In this document: positions 16,369-25,135 of the stretch, piece after piece
How positions within the stretch are numbered: the first letter of the stretch is position 1
Layout: the number at the start of each line of letters is the position of its first letter
Assembly: GCA_013289065.1 (NCBI GenBank)
Contig: JABDAP010000017.1
Location: 1-40,535 of the forward strand
DNA length: 40,535 nucleotides
Reading direction: 5' to 3'
From: Bacteroidota bacterium
GTDB taxonomy: Bacteria; Bacteroidota; Bacteroidia; Chitinophagales; Chitinophagaceae
Notes under the pieces: model-generated
Told to the model about the DNA's origin: nothing
Databases searched by the model: none
The model's input: the letters and a program-made list of their open reading frames with translations, nothing else
Program-made: the position numbers and the translations under genes

Positions 16369-17808
16369 TTAGAACTCACAATTATTCGGCGTTCTCGCAA
16401 ACGCGATCACATCCCTGATATTCGTCATGCCCGTTACAAACAAAACCATTCTTTCAAAACCCAATCCAAAACCGGCATGTGGCACGGTTCCGAAACGGCG
16501 GGTATCAAGATACCAGCTTAGTTCTTCAGCGGGAATATGCATTTCTTTCATGCGCTGTTCCAGTTTATCCAACCGCTCTTCTCTTTGTGAGCCGCCAACA
16601 ATTTCGCCGATGCCCGGCGCCAATATATCCATCGCGGCAACGGTTTTACCATCATCATTCTGGCGCATATAAAACGCTTTGATCTCTTTTGGATAATTGG
16701 TAAGGATCACCGGTTTTTTAAAATGTTTTTCCACCAGGTATCTTTCATGCTCGCTCTGCAGGTCAACACCCCAGCCTTCAACCGGATACTGGAATTTTTT
16801 CTTTTTATTGTGGTTGCTCTCTTTCAATATTTCAATCGCCTCGGTGTATGTGAGGCGTTGAAAATCGTTGTTCAAAACAAATTCCAGTTTTTCTATCAAC
16901 CCCAATTCACTGCGTTTATCCTGTGGCAATTGTTTTTCTTCTTCTGCCAAACGCTGCGCTAAAAATTCAAGGTCATCGCGGTTGTTATCCATCACATACT
17001 GAATAAGATATTTGATGAACGCTTCTGCGAGGTTCATATTATCTTCCAGGTCGTTGAAGGCCACTTCGGGTTCTATCATCCAGAACTCAGCCAGGTGGCG
17101 GGTTGTATTCGAATTCTCTGCGCGGAATGTAGGGCCGAATGTATAAATATCACTAAACGCCATTGCACCCAGTTCTCCCTCCAGCTGCCCGCTAACAGTA
17201 AGATTGGTACTCTTGCCAAAAAAATCTTCTTTAAAATTTATGCTGCCATCTTCGTTCGTTGGCGCATTGTTCACGGGAAGAGTTGTTACACGAAACATTT
17301 CACCCGCGCCTTCTGCATCACTGGCTGTGATTACAGGCGTATGCAGGTAAACAAAACCTTTTTGATGAAAGAACTGATGCACGGCAAATGCCAATGAATG
17401 ACGAACGCGAAACACCGATCCAAATGTATTGGTACGAAAACGCAGGTGCGCTTTCTCGCGCAAAAATTCAAGGCTGTGTTTTTTGGGTTGCAATGGATAT
17501 TTCTCCGCATCGCTATCACCCAATATTTCTATGGTTGCTGCTTTTACTTCAAGCGTTTGTCCCTTGCCTACTGATGCAACTACTTCGCCAACTACTTTTA
17601 CCGATGCGCCTGTTGTGATCCTTTTCAGCAACACATCATCAAACTGCCCAAGCGTTGCCACTACCTGAAGATTATTATTGGTACTGCCATCGTTCAAAGC
17701 AATAAACTGGTTGTTGCGGAATGTGCGCACCCAACCCATTACAGTTACCTGTTCTCCTGCCGCACCTGTTGCGAGGAGTTGTTTGATCTTCGTTCTCTTG
17801 TTGAACAT
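16369..17808 (-). CDS. asnS: Asparagine--tRNA ligase
   Basis: A 479-residue class IIb aminoacyl-tRNA synthetase that charges tRNA-Asn. The N-terminal OB-fold anticodon-binding domain ([20 protein letters not shown]) is followed by the class II core, including the motif-2 region [12 protein letters not shown] and [11 protein letters not shown]. Motif 3 near the end reads [15 protein letters not shown], followed by [12 protein letters not shown] and the usual short C-terminus. A Gly-Gln-Arg-type insertion typical of Bacteroidota AsnRS ([17 protein letters not shown]) is present. Length is normal and no defects are seen. It is a single gene flanked on both sides by imperfect inverted repeats, and transcribed divergently from rho. 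Confidence 0.97.
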   Translation of the reverse strand: MFNKRTKIKQLLATGAAGEQVTVMGWVRTFRNNQFIALNDGSTNNNLQVVATLGQFDDVLLKRITTGASVKVVGEVVASVGKGQTLEVKAATIEILGDSDAEKYPLQPKKHSLEFLREKAHLRFRTNTFGSVFRVRHSLAFAVHQFFHQKGFVYLHTPVITASDAEGAGEMFRVTTLPVNNAPTNEDGSINFKEDFFGKSTNLTVSGQLEGELGAMAFSDIYTFGPTFRAENSNTTRHLAEFWMIEPEVAFNDLEDNMNLAEAFIKYLIQYVMDNNRDDLEFLAQRLAEEEKQLPQDKRSELGLIEKLEFVLNNDFQRLTYTEAIEILKESNHNKKKKFQYPVEGWGVDLQSEHERYLVEKHFKKPVILTNYPKEIKAFYMRQNDDGKTVAAMDILAPGIGEIVGGSQREERLDKLEQRMKEMHIPAEELSWYLDTRRFGTVPHAGFGLGFERMVLFVTGMTNIRDVIAFARTPNNCEF

Positions 17809-18177
17809 AATTAATTATCGGATTACGGATTAGCGAATTAACGGATTAGTTTATTAAGGATTACGGATTATCAATCCGCTATTTCGCCAATCCGTGAATT
17901 TATGGGCAGCAAAGATAACCAAACAAGCATCCTCATTATCTTTTAACAGCATATCGTGCCCGATTTTCACTAAAAAATTCTTGTTTTCAGAAAAACTGCC
18001 TTAACATTGCAGTGGAAACCAAACCAGTTCGGTCTTCACTTAGCTCTCGACACAACCGGTTTACTCTGCTTTCCGCTCAAAACAATACAAACCCCAATCT
18101 ATCTGAGTTCCGATTTCTTTAGACTGGATTTTTAACCTTTGACAATTTGAATTTCCCCCATTAACAGACCTATTTTT
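17809..18177. other. Divergent asnS/rho intergenic region with an ACGGATT inverted repeat
   Basis: This 369-base gap holds an imperfect inverted repeat at 17816-17901: ACGGATTAGCGAATTAACGGATT on the left, and the reverse complement of a very similar sequence at 17871-17896. The rest has no ORF of note. It should contain both promoters and a long rho leader; AACCTTTGAC at ~18135 is a loose match to the Bacteroidota -7 box, which would leave a leader of ~35 nt. Confidence 0.65.
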
Positions 18178-19785
18178 ATGTACGACATTTTGCAATTAAA
18201 TGACATGCTGCTGCCTGAGTTGCTGGATATTGCTGAGCAACTGAATATTACCGGCGCCAAAAAACTTGACAAGCAGGGATTGATCTACAAGATCCTCGAT
18301 AGCCAGGCAGTACAGGCAAGCGAAACAAAAGACGACCCCAAGAAAAAATCTGCGCGCCCGCGCAAACCCGTTACAGTTAAAACCACCAACGGAACCGAAG
18401 AAGCTGAAGTGATGCAGGAAGCCCCCGTTGCTGAAAAAGCCGCTCCTAAAAAAGGGCCGGTTCGCAAACAAAGAGCTGAAACTACCCGCGAAGAACAATC
18501 GCAGCAGGAAACAGAAGCCGGACAGCCAACAGGATCACAGGAGGCTTCCGCAGATAATAACGAAGAAACACATCAGCCGGGAGAAAATGGTTCTGCACAG
18601 GATCCCGGTGCACCGCAACACCAGTACCCGCGGCCGCAGCAACGCAAAGAGCCCGCTTTCAATATTGAATTTGAAGGTGTGATACTTGGCGAAGGCGTTT
18701 TGGAAATGATGCCGGACGGATATGGTTTTTTACGCTCATCAGATTATAACTATTTATCATCACCCGATGATGTATATGTATCTCCTTCCCAAATAAAACT
18801 ATTCGGATTAAAAACCGGCGATACAGTTCATGGAGCAGTTCGCCCGCCGAAAGAAGGTGAAAAATATTTTGCTTTGTTAAAGGTCGACAGCATCAACGGC
18901 AAACGCCCCGATGAAGTTCGCGACCGCGTTCCATTTGATTATCTCACACCATTATTTCCTTTTGAGAAATTAAATCTCTTTACTACTTCCAATAATTACA
19001 GCACCCGTATCATGGACATCTTCACGCCTATCGGTAAAGGCCAGCGTGGATTGATCGTTGCACAACCGAAAGTGGGTAAAACAATGTTGCTGAAAGAAGT
19101 GGCCAATGCCATTGCAGCAAACCATCCTGAATGTTATCTGATGGTAGTGCTGATAGATGAGCGCCCGGAAGAAGTTACCGATATGGAACGCAGCGTTCGT
19201 GCAGAAGTGATCGCTTCTACATTTGATGAGCCTGCAGAAAAACACGTAAAGGTTTCCACCATCGCTTTACAAAAAGCAAAACGTTTGGTTGAGTGCGGAC
19301 ATGATGTGGTAATTCTTTTAGATTCTATTACACGTCTTGCACGTGCACACAATACGGTTGCGCCGGCATCAGGAAAAGTTTTATCCGGCGGTGTGGAAGC
19401 AAACGCGATGCAGAAACCAAAACAATTTTTTGGCGCCGCACGTAAAATTGAACACGGCGGGTCATTAACCATCCTGGCAACTGCATTGATCGAAACAGGA
19501 AGTAAAATGGATGAAGTGATCTTTGAAGAATTCAAAGGAACGGGTAACATGGAACTGCTGCTCGACCGCAGGCTCGCCAACAAACGCATCTTCCCGGCTA
19601 TCGATCTTACCGGCTCATCAACACGCCGTGATGATCTGTTATTGGACAAAGAAGTGCTGCAGCGCATGAATATCCTGCGCCTCTTTATCAATGATATGAA
19701 TACGGAAGAATCAATGAATGAATTACTGAAACGCATGCGCGGGACAAAAGACAATGAAGAATTCTTAATGTCGATGAACCGTTAA
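18178..19785 (+). CDS. rho: Transcription termination factor Rho
   Basis: A 535-residue RNA-dependent helicase that ends transcription. An N-terminal Rho_N/SAP-like helical segment ([14 protein letters not shown]) is followed by a long, Gln/Glu/Pro/Lys-rich disordered insertion (about residues 50-160), as is usual in Bacteroidota. The cold-shock RNA-binding fold is recognisable in [19 protein letters not shown]. The ATPase core has a Walker A loop AQPKVGKT (Lys301), [14 protein letters not shown], the Q-loop-type segment [19 protein letters not shown] and the arginine-finger region LDRRLANKR. Normal length for the group and no lost motifs. A strong bidirectional terminator follows. Confidence 0.98.
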   Translation: MYDILQLNDMLLPELLDIAEQLNITGAKKLDKQGLIYKILDSQAVQASETKDDPKKKSARPRKPVTVKTTNGTEEAEVMQEAPVAEKAAPKKGPVRKQRAETTREEQSQQETEAGQPTGSQEASADNNEETHQPGENGSAQDPGAPQHQYPRPQQRKEPAFNIEFEGVILGEGVLEMMPDGYGFLRSSDYNYLSSPDDVYVSPSQIKLFGLKTGDTVHGAVRPPKEGEKYFALLKVDSINGKRPDEVRDRVPFDYLTPLFPFEKLNLFTTSNNYSTRIMDIFTPIGKGQRGLIVAQPKVGKTMLLKEVANAIAANHPECYLMVVLIDERPEEVTDMERSVRAEVIASTFDEPAEKHVKVSTIALQKAKRLVECGHDVVILLDSITRLARAHNTVAPASGKVLSGGVEANAMQKPKQFFGAARKIEHGGSLTILATALIETGSKMDEVIFEEFKGTGNMELLLDRRLANKRIFPAIDLTGSSTRRDDLLLDKEVLQRMNILRLFINDMNTEESMNELLKRMRGTKDNEEFLMSMNR

Positions 19786-19805
19786 GCGATGATTTTTATA
19801 TGATT

Positions 19806-19846
19806 AAAAAAGAAGAGCTGCGAAATTTCGCAGCTCTTCTTTTTTT
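19806..19846. terminator. Strong bidirectional terminator after rho
   Basis: A perfect palindrome: AAAAAAGAAGAGCTGCGAAA followed by its reverse complement, with A and T runs at both ends. It lies between rho (+) and the S9 peptidase gene (-). Confidence 0.95.
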
Positions 19847-19864
19847 GTAATTATGTTATAAGTT

Positions 19865-22309
19865 TTATTTCAAAAGATTTGTATTGAATAGCTTGAGGAT
19901 CCTTTTGTACTCATCCGTCCAGCTGCTCGGTTCAACAAATCCGTGATCTTCTACAGGATACGGTGCGATCTCCCAATTATCTTTTCCTAGCTCAATTAAC
20001 TTCTGCGTCAGCCTTACAGCATCCTGGAAATTCACGTTCACATCAACCATTCCATGACAGATCAGCAAATGATTTTTTAATCCGGCGGCAAAATTTATCG
20101 GCGATGATTTTGCATAAGCGATACTATCATTGTATGGTTCATTCAGAATATTGGCGGTGTATCCATGATTGTAATGTGCCCAGTCAGTAACGGGCCGTAA
20201 TGCAGCGCCCGCTTTAAATACATCCGGTGTGGTGAACAAGGCCATCAATGTCATAAAGCCGCCATAACTGCCGCCGTAAATGCCGATCCTTCCTGCATCA
20301 ATTCCATATTTATCAACTAAGAATTTTGCTGCGTCGACATTATCATCCAGATCCTTTCCACCCATCCAGCGATAGATGCCTGTTCGCCAGTCGCGGCCAT
20401 AGCCACTGCTTGCGCGGTAATCGATATCGATAACGGTATAACCAAGATCGGCCAATAAATTATTGAACATGGTTTCCCTGAAATAAGAGCTCCACCAGTA
20501 ATGTACATTCTGTAAATAACCGGCGCCATGAACAAAAATTACAGCGGCACCATTTTTTTTTCCGCTGGCGGGATCAAAAACTCTCCCATAGATCTGCGCA
20601 CCATCGCGTGCTGGAATGGTGATCACTTTAGTATCTCTCCATGCATAGGCTTTGAACTCATCGGTCATTGCTTTGTTGGTTACCTGCACAGGTTTTTTCC
20701 CAGGCATATTTTCCTGTACAAAAAGCTCCCATGGTTTGGTGGTATAAGAGTAACGGTATGCGATCCATTTTTCATCCGGCGACATGGTTACTTCATAACC
20801 GCCATCCATATTGGTGATCTTTTCTTTTTTTGTTCCATCGGTTTTAATGCGGTACCAGTTTTGTTTGCCGGGATGTTCTTCATTTGTAAGCAGATAAAAA
20901 TTTTGTTTGTTGCGGCTAAGCTCTGCCTGTTGCACTTCATATTTTCCTTCGGTGATCGCTTTTTTGGTATTGGTTGCGATATCATAACTATATAAGTGCG
21001 AGTAGCCGGTTACTTCACTTTGAAAATAAAAAACATTATCATTTATCCAGCCGATCCTGCTGCCTCTTCCGCCACCAACACCGGGGCCATCGATCCATGC
21101 TTCGTCGCGCTGGCGGTCAACCGGTATCAGTTTTCCCGTTGCTGCTTCAAGACGCATGATCCACCTGTCTTTATTATCCTGTGAGCGGATATCGAGAACA
21201 GCTTCTGTTCCTGCATCATTCCAATAAGGCCCGTTAAACACAACACTGCGGGCGGTTAACCTGCGGCCGGAAAATTTTTTAGGATAATCTTTTACATAAT
21301 CCGGAACATCTGTAATGCCGGGAATAGAATCCGTTGATACGGCGATCACCGTGTCTTTCATTCTGTCGTAAACATAAAAATCATATTTCCCCAATGGTGC
21401 GCCCACTTTTGTACGGCCGGGAATATCTGTTGTAAAACCACTCTCCGTTACGTAATCAGGAACCGCAGTATTTTTTGAAGACGTTGGTGCCTGGTATAAG
21501 CGATACGTAATAAATCTTCCATCAGGACTGATCTGTAAACCTTGCAATGTTTTGTCGCCAATGCCGATCGTTTTTAGTGTATCTGTTTCTTTGTTTGCTT
21601 TTAGAAACGCGGAGCGCTGATCTCTTTTATCTTTTCTTTCTTTCAATACCTGGAACAGTTGCAATTGCTCCTGTTGAAGCCATTGCTCCTGCGAGCCTGC
21701 TCCAACAGCTGATGCATTTCCTCCACCACCGCCGCCACCCCGTTGCCCACCTCCACCGCCGCCTCTTTGACCACCACCGCCACCAAATGCAGGCGCAGCA
21801 GCCGTTTCAGCAGTTCTTGAAATATTGGTGAGTTGTAAAGTGATCCCGGTTTTTGTATTCCATGCATACAGATTTTGATTGCGTGTGTACGCGATCCATT
21901 CATCTTTTAAAATAAATTTCGGCGCAGATTCAATTTCTTCTGTTTGTGTGATGCGCGTTGTTTTTCCTGCTTTGATATCAACCCAATAAAGATCGCCGCG
22001 ATATACATATACCATTTGCGTGTTACTATTATTATACACGGCATTATTGATCGCGTTCATTTTTTGTGCTTCAAAAAAACCTGCTTTTTGCGGTTCATTT
22101 CCACCGATTGAAAAAGAATACACAGAATCAGAAATAGTATTCTGCGGGTTCCAGCTAAAGAAAACGGATCTGCTGTCGGCCGACCAAAATACATTTGATG
22201 GAGAGACGCCGATCCATTTCGGATCTTTCATTATTTTTTCAACTGTAAGGCTTTGAGAATAGCCGATGACGCCCGCCAAAAGCAGAAGCGAAAGAATTTT
22301 AATTTTCAT
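19865..22309 (-). CDS. S9 family peptidase (prolyl oligopeptidase/DPP-IV type), exported
   Basis: An 814-residue protein with a signal peptide (LSLLLLAGVIGYSQ). The first ~550 residues form a DPP-IV-type beta-propeller (repeats such as DLYWVDIKAGKTTRITQ and KWIAYRYSY). The C-terminal alpha/beta hydrolase has the nucleophile GGSYGG (Ser681), Asp756 (MVDVNVNFQ) and His789 (EDHGF), so the triad is intact. Such enzymes cut small peptides, often after Pro or Ala, in the periplasm. An unusual insertion of nearly pure glycine with a few QR pairs (nt 21720-21787) interrupts the propeller. It is the last gene of a - strand run after feoA and nadD, with an 87-nt gap. Confidence 0.93.
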   Translation of the reverse strand: MKIKILSLLLLAGVIGYSQSLTVEKIMKDPKWIGVSPSNVFWSADSRSVFFSWNPQNTISDSVYSFSIGGNEPQKAGFFEAQKMNAINNAVYNNSNTQMVYVYRGDLYWVDIKAGKTTRITQTEEIESAPKFILKDEWIAYTRNQNLYAWNTKTGITLQLTNISRTAETAAAPAFGGGGGQRGGGGGGQRGGGGGGGNASAVGAGSQEQWLQQEQLQLFQVLKERKDKRDQRSAFLKANKETDTLKTIGIGDKTLQGLQISPDGRFITYRLYQAPTSSKNTAVPDYVTESGFTTDIPGRTKVGAPLGKYDFYVYDRMKDTVIAVSTDSIPGITDVPDYVKDYPKKFSGRRLTARSVVFNGPYWNDAGTEAVLDIRSQDNKDRWIMRLEAATGKLIPVDRQRDEAWIDGPGVGGGRGSRIGWINDNVFYFQSEVTGYSHLYSYDIATNTKKAITEGKYEVQQAELSRNKQNFYLLTNEEHPGKQNWYRIKTDGTKKEKITNMDGGYEVTMSPDEKWIAYRYSYTTKPWELFVQENMPGKKPVQVTNKAMTDEFKAYAWRDTKVITIPARDGAQIYGRVFDPASGKKNGAAVIFVHGAGYLQNVHYWWSSYFRETMFNNLLADLGYTVIDIDYRASSGYGRDWRTGIYRWMGGKDLDDNVDAAKFLVDKYGIDAGRIGIYGGSYGGFMTLMALFTTPDVFKAGAALRPVTDWAHYNHGYTANILNEPYNDSIAYAKSSPINFAAGLKNHLLICHGMVDVNVNFQDAVRLTQKLIELGKDNWEIAPYPVEDHGFVEPSSWTDEYKRILKLFNTNLLK

Positions 22310-22396
22310 CTGTGCAGATAGTTTTATGCTATAAATCTATTACAATGCATTGATGAAGACAGAACCGATGGATGATTTTTTTCGCAGCTGCAAACA

Positions 22397-22966
22397 TTAT
22401 TTATAATAACTGTTCTGCTCTATCTCTTCCCTCACTTTATCTGGAACAATATAACGGATGGTTTTTCCGGTTTTAATATTATCTCGGATCTCTGTTGCCG
22501 AGAGCTCAAGTTGCGGCGCGTGTAAAATAGTAACAGATGCATTCAATGTATCTGTTACATCAAACCCCGGCCTTTTATAAATAATGAACGGATAGTTTTT
22601 TACCAGCTGTTCAAAATTTTTCCAGCGCGGCAGGTTCTGAAAGCTATCGCTGCCCATAATAATGGAAAACGCGTGTTGCGGATATTTTTCCTGCAAATAA
22701 GTAAGCGTATCGATCGTATAAGAAGGGCGTGGAAGCTTAAATTCTACATCAGACGCTTTTAACCTCAGGTCTTCCTCCACTGCAAGGTGAACAAGGTGAA
22801 GGCGATGATATTCATTTAATAGAACAGAAGATGGTTTCAATGGGTTTTGCGGAGACACCACGAACCAGACCTGCTGCATTTCTGTATGATTCGCAACATA
22901 GCTCGCAACGATCAGGTGCCCGATATGTATGGGATTAAATGAGCCGAAGTATAAACCAATTTTCAT
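22397..22966 (-). CDS. nadD: Nicotinate-nucleotide adenylyltransferase
   Basis: A 189-residue enzyme that joins nicotinate mononucleotide and ATP to give deamido-NAD in NAD synthesis. The nucleotidyltransferase signature GSFNPIHIGHL at the N-terminus contains the (H/T)xGH site. FVVSPQNPLK, SFSIIMGSDSFQNLPRW and the C-terminal LSATEIRDNI (ISSTxIR motif) are all in place. Length is normal. It begins 23 nt downstream of feoA, probably in one transcript. Confidence 0.95.
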   Translation of the reverse strand: MKIGLYFGSFNPIHIGHLIVASYVANHTEMQQVWFVVSPQNPLKPSSVLLNEYHRLHLVHLAVEEDLRLKASDVEFKLPRPSYTIDTLTYLQEKYPQHAFSIIMGSDSFQNLPRWKNFEQLVKNYPFIIYKRPGFDVTDTLNASVTILHAPQLELSATEIRDNIKTGKTIRYIVPDKVREEIEQNSYYK

Positions 22967-22989
22967 CTAAAACATTGAAGGTCATATAA

Positions 22990-23223
22990 TTACGAGTGGT
23001 CTGACAGCTCTACAAAGATGCTGTTCGCTTCATTTAGCCGAAGGCTTAAATGATATCCTGACACAGAAATGGAGATCGGGTCGCCTAATGGTGCAATCTG
23101 TTCAATCTGTACTTTTTCACCTGGTATACATCCCATTTCCATCAGTTTTATAAAGATCTCATCTTTCTCGAATGAATGGATCACTGCTTTTTGCCCAACC
23201 GATAATTCCGACAATCGTATCAT
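22990..23223 (-). CDS. feoA: FeoA-domain protein
   Basis: A 77-residue stand-alone FeoA (SH3-like) domain: LSELSVGQKAVIHSF, LMEMGCIPGEKVQI and ISISVSGYHLSLR match the family. FeoA normally assists FeoB ferrous-iron import at the cytoplasmic face. No feoB lies here, so it either works with a distant FeoB or has another regulatory role. It is transcribed with nadD. A TAAAGGTA sequence at 23241-23248, i.e. TACCTTTA on this strand, lies 17 nt before the start. Confidence 0.9.
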   Translation of the reverse strand: MIRLSELSVGQKAVIHSFEKDEIFIKLMEMGCIPGEKVQIEQIAPLGDPISISVSGYHLSLRLNEANSIFVELSDHS

Positions 23224-23240
23224 TTCCAGTTATTAATATC

Positions 23241-23248
23241 TAAAGGTA
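23241..23248 (-). promoter_or_regulatory. Possible -7 box for feoA
   Basis: TACCTTTA on the - strand resembles the Bacteroidota TAnnTTTG element and sits 17 nt upstream of feoA. No convincing -33 TTG is seen, so support is weak. Confidence 0.3.
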
Positions 23249-23298
23249 ACGCGGCTGCATAGCTTTTTGTACCGAATTTTGGAATAATACAAACAGAT

Positions 23299-23739
23299 AT
23301 GGCATCCGTATTATTTCGTTCAGCAGACAGATCGTTGCAACTGCCAGGCAAGACAGTCCTGAAAGATTTTATTCAAGTAATTTTCAAAAATGAGAGATGT
23401 GCCTTGGATTCTGTGACCTATATTTTTTGTTCAGACGAATTTCTTCTTAAAATGAACCGCGATTTTCTGCAACATGATTATTACACAGACATCATCACTT
23501 TTGGCCTTTCCGAAAAAGGCCAGCCGGTTGAAGCAGAGATCTATATCAGCGTTGATCGCGTGAAAGACAATGCCAGAAACCTTAATACTACTTATAAGAA
23601 TGAAGTATTGAGGGTTATATTCCACGGCGTATTGCACCTATGCGGCTATAAAGACAAAAAGAAAAGTGAAAACACCCAAATGAGAAACAAAGAGGATCAA
23701 TATTTGCGTTTATTTGAAAAATTTCTGGCAAATGCATAA
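23299..23739 (+). CDS. ybeY: Endoribonuclease YbeY (16S rRNA maturation)
   Basis: A 146-residue metal-dependent RNase involved in 16S rRNA 3'-end processing and ribosome quality control. The active-site segment reads HGVLHLCGYKD: His109 and His113 match two metal ligands, but the third ligand position is Asp119 where most bacteria have His. As far as I recall, Bacteroidota homologues share this HxxxHxxxxxD form, so it is not a defect. MNRDFLQHDYYTDIITFGL is the usual central motif. The stop overlaps the start of the following CAP gene by 8 or 26 nt, depending on that start. Confidence 0.95.
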   Translation: MASVLFRSADRSLQLPGKTVLKDFIQVIFKNERCALDSVTYIFCSDEFLLKMNRDFLQHDYYTDIITFGLSEKGQPVEAEIYISVDRVKDNARNLNTTYKNEVLRVIFHGVLHLCGYKDKKKSENTQMRNKEDQYLRLFEKFLANA

Positions 23740-24397
23740 GCTGGTGACGGTTTTTCTCTTTATTCTTCCCCTATTTTCTTTTTCGCAGATTGCCACGATC
23801 GAATTGGAAGATAGATCTGTTCCTGAACCCAAAAGTCGCGACAGCATTGTAGATAAATGGGATCTTTCCCAACCTGGCTACCAAAAACTTTCCCAACAGG
23901 CAAGAGAGCTTCTTTATTGGACCAATTATAGCCGGAACGATCCAAAAAAATTCTGGGATAGTGCCGTGGTGCCAATTTTAGCTGTTTTCCCTCCCTTAAA
24001 TCGCAGCGAAGCAAATAGCCTGAAATCCGATTTGATGAAAGTTGGTGAGCTGCCTATGTTCTCATTAAATGATGCATTGATCAAAACAGCTCAATCTCAC
24101 GCATCTGATATTGGCGCAAGAAAATCTCCACCAAGCCATATTTCAACCAATGGAACAGACTTCGGGACTCGAATGAAAGCAGCAGGAATCAAGCGTTGTG
24201 CGAATGAAAATATTTCAATCAGTAGCCAAAGCATACTCATGTCCGTCATCTTGCTTTTTCTCGATATTGACCTACCCGACTTGGGCCACCGGAAATCCTT
24301 GCTAAATCCTTCTTTACAGGAAATAGGAGTTGGGTCTGCTCCATATGGTAAGGATCAATACTTTCTGGTTCAGGATTTAGCCTGTGTTCAACCTTAA
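23732..24397 (+). CDS. Secreted CAP (SCP/PR-1) domain protein
   Basis: 221 residues from the Met at 23732; an ATG at 23714 would add six residues before the signal peptide. The chosen start gives a clean signal sequence (LVTVFLFILPLFSFSQ). The CAP domain shows LYWTNYSRNDPKKFWD, AQSHASDIGA, SHISTNGTDF, CANENIS and GHRKSLLNPSLQEIGVG. These hold the usual two His and Glu residues of the CAP cavity. Bacterial CAP proteins are exported and often of unknown activity. The gene overlaps ybeY's end and precedes an HNH nuclease gene. Between ybeY and mnmG it looks like inserted cargo (inference). Confidence 0.85.
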   Translation: MHKLVTVFLFILPLFSFSQIATIELEDRSVPEPKSRDSIVDKWDLSQPGYQKLSQQARELLYWTNYSRNDPKKFWDSAVVPILAVFPPLNRSEANSLKSDLMKVGELPMFSLNDALIKTAQSHASDIGARKSPPSHISTNGTDFGTRMKAAGIKRCANENISISSQSILMSVILLFLDIDLPDLGHRKSLLNPSLQEIGVGSAPYGKDQYFLVQDLACVQP

Positions 24398-24400
24398 ATG

Positions 24401-24484
24401 GTTCCACGAATCACGGTTTCGTCCAGAAACATTTTTTAAATTGTTCCACGAATCACAGTTTCACTCAGAAACATTATTTATTTT
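24401..24484. repeat. Two direct 42-bp repeats, each with GTTTC-N5-GAAAC
   Basis: Units begin at 24401 and 24443 with the shared start GTTCCACGAATCAC, then GTTTC, a variable N5 (GTCCA or ACTCA), GAAAC and ATT. Each copy therefore carries a 5+5 inverted repeat at the same place, with a 42-bp period (about four helical turns). The pair ends at the start of the HNH gene, so it could be an operator, a nuclease target or simply a tandem duplication. Confidence 0.8.
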
Positions 24485-24489
24485 TGGGC

Positions 24490-25119
24490 ATGGCTCGTAA
24501 AAAATGGACTGCGCAAACTGAAGTTAATGATTCGCTCATACTCTTTCGCGCAAAACGGAAATGGCAACTAAGTTATCGCCGCTATGTAATTGAAAAAGCG
24601 CCAAGCGAGGCGTATGCGCCTTATTTCGGTCTTGATATTGAAACACTTAGACATTGGTTTGAATTACAGTTTACAGAAGGGTTGAACTGGGATAATTTTG
24701 GAAACGCCTGGCAGTTCGATCATATTGTGCCTACTACTTATTTCGATTATTCCAATGAAGACGATCTGCAACTTTGCTGGAGTTTTGTAAATATCCGGGT
24801 TGAAAAAATTGAATTGAACAAAAGCCGTGGCAACAGAATTGACCTTCTCGCCGTGAGGCCCTATTTTAAAGATCTATATGATAAAACCGGATTTTCGGTT
24901 TGTCTTAAAATGCTAGCCAAGATCGAGTCTATTGAAGTATCGAACATTGAAAGTCGCCCTGCTATTGAAAACTTTATCATCCAGAACAGTGCACATTTCG
25001 AAAGCATGGCTACATTGACTCACGAAGAATTTAATCGACTCAATAAGGGCAATACCGTTGCCGAGCTTTTACTGGAAAGAGAAATCCTCAGAAAATTTGG
25101 TTCGGGGCAAAAACCATGA
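24490..25119 (+). CDS. Stand-alone HNH nuclease of the phage/homing type
   Basis: 209 residues from the ATG at 24490; a TTG two codons earlier is possible. The core FTEGLNWDNFGNAWQFDHIV (61-80) matches the W-x-I-D-H-I-x-P type HNH of phages, with Asp77-His78, then CWSFVNIRV (Asn101) and ELNKSRG (Asn110). The usual HNH order and spacing are kept. The N-terminal ~55 residues are Lys/Arg/Trp-rich and could bind DNA. The C-terminal ~80 residues are helical and unrecognised. It ends 16 nt before mnmG and follows the 42-bp repeats. It may be a homing-type or defence nuclease. Confidence 0.75.
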   Translation: MARKKWTAQTEVNDSLILFRAKRKWQLSYRRYVIEKAPSEAYAPYFGLDIETLRHWFELQFTEGLNWDNFGNAWQFDHIVPTTYFDYSNEDDLQLCWSFVNIRVEKIELNKSRGNRIDLLAVRPYFKDLYDKTGFSVCLKMLAKIESIEVSNIESRPAIENFIIQNSAHFESMATLTHEEFNRLNKGNTVAELLLEREILRKFGSGQKP

Positions 25120-25121
25120 AG

Positions 25122-25129
25122 TACCTTTG
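25122..25129 (+). promoter_or_regulatory. Possible -7 box of mnmG, giving a leaderless mRNA
   Basis: TACCTTTG fits the Bacteroidota TAnnTTTG element exactly. It starts 14 nt before the mnmG ATG (six bases lie between box and ATG), so initiation a few bases downstream would leave almost no leader. A TTCG lies 17 nt upstream; there is no good TTG at the ideal spacing. Confidence 0.4.
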
Positions 25130-25135
25130 CAGCTT

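Noticed and set aside
19134..19754. 206-codon open frame antisense to rho
   Set aside because: Ser/Arg-rich translation is the mirror of the conserved rho frame; no start context or family.
24401..24484. CRISPR-like repeat
   Set aside because: Only two units in direct contact, no spacers and no cas genes.
25058..25135. Longer start for mnmG
   Set aside because: It lies inside the HNH gene; MnmG normally starts a few residues before the FAD motif, which fits 25136.
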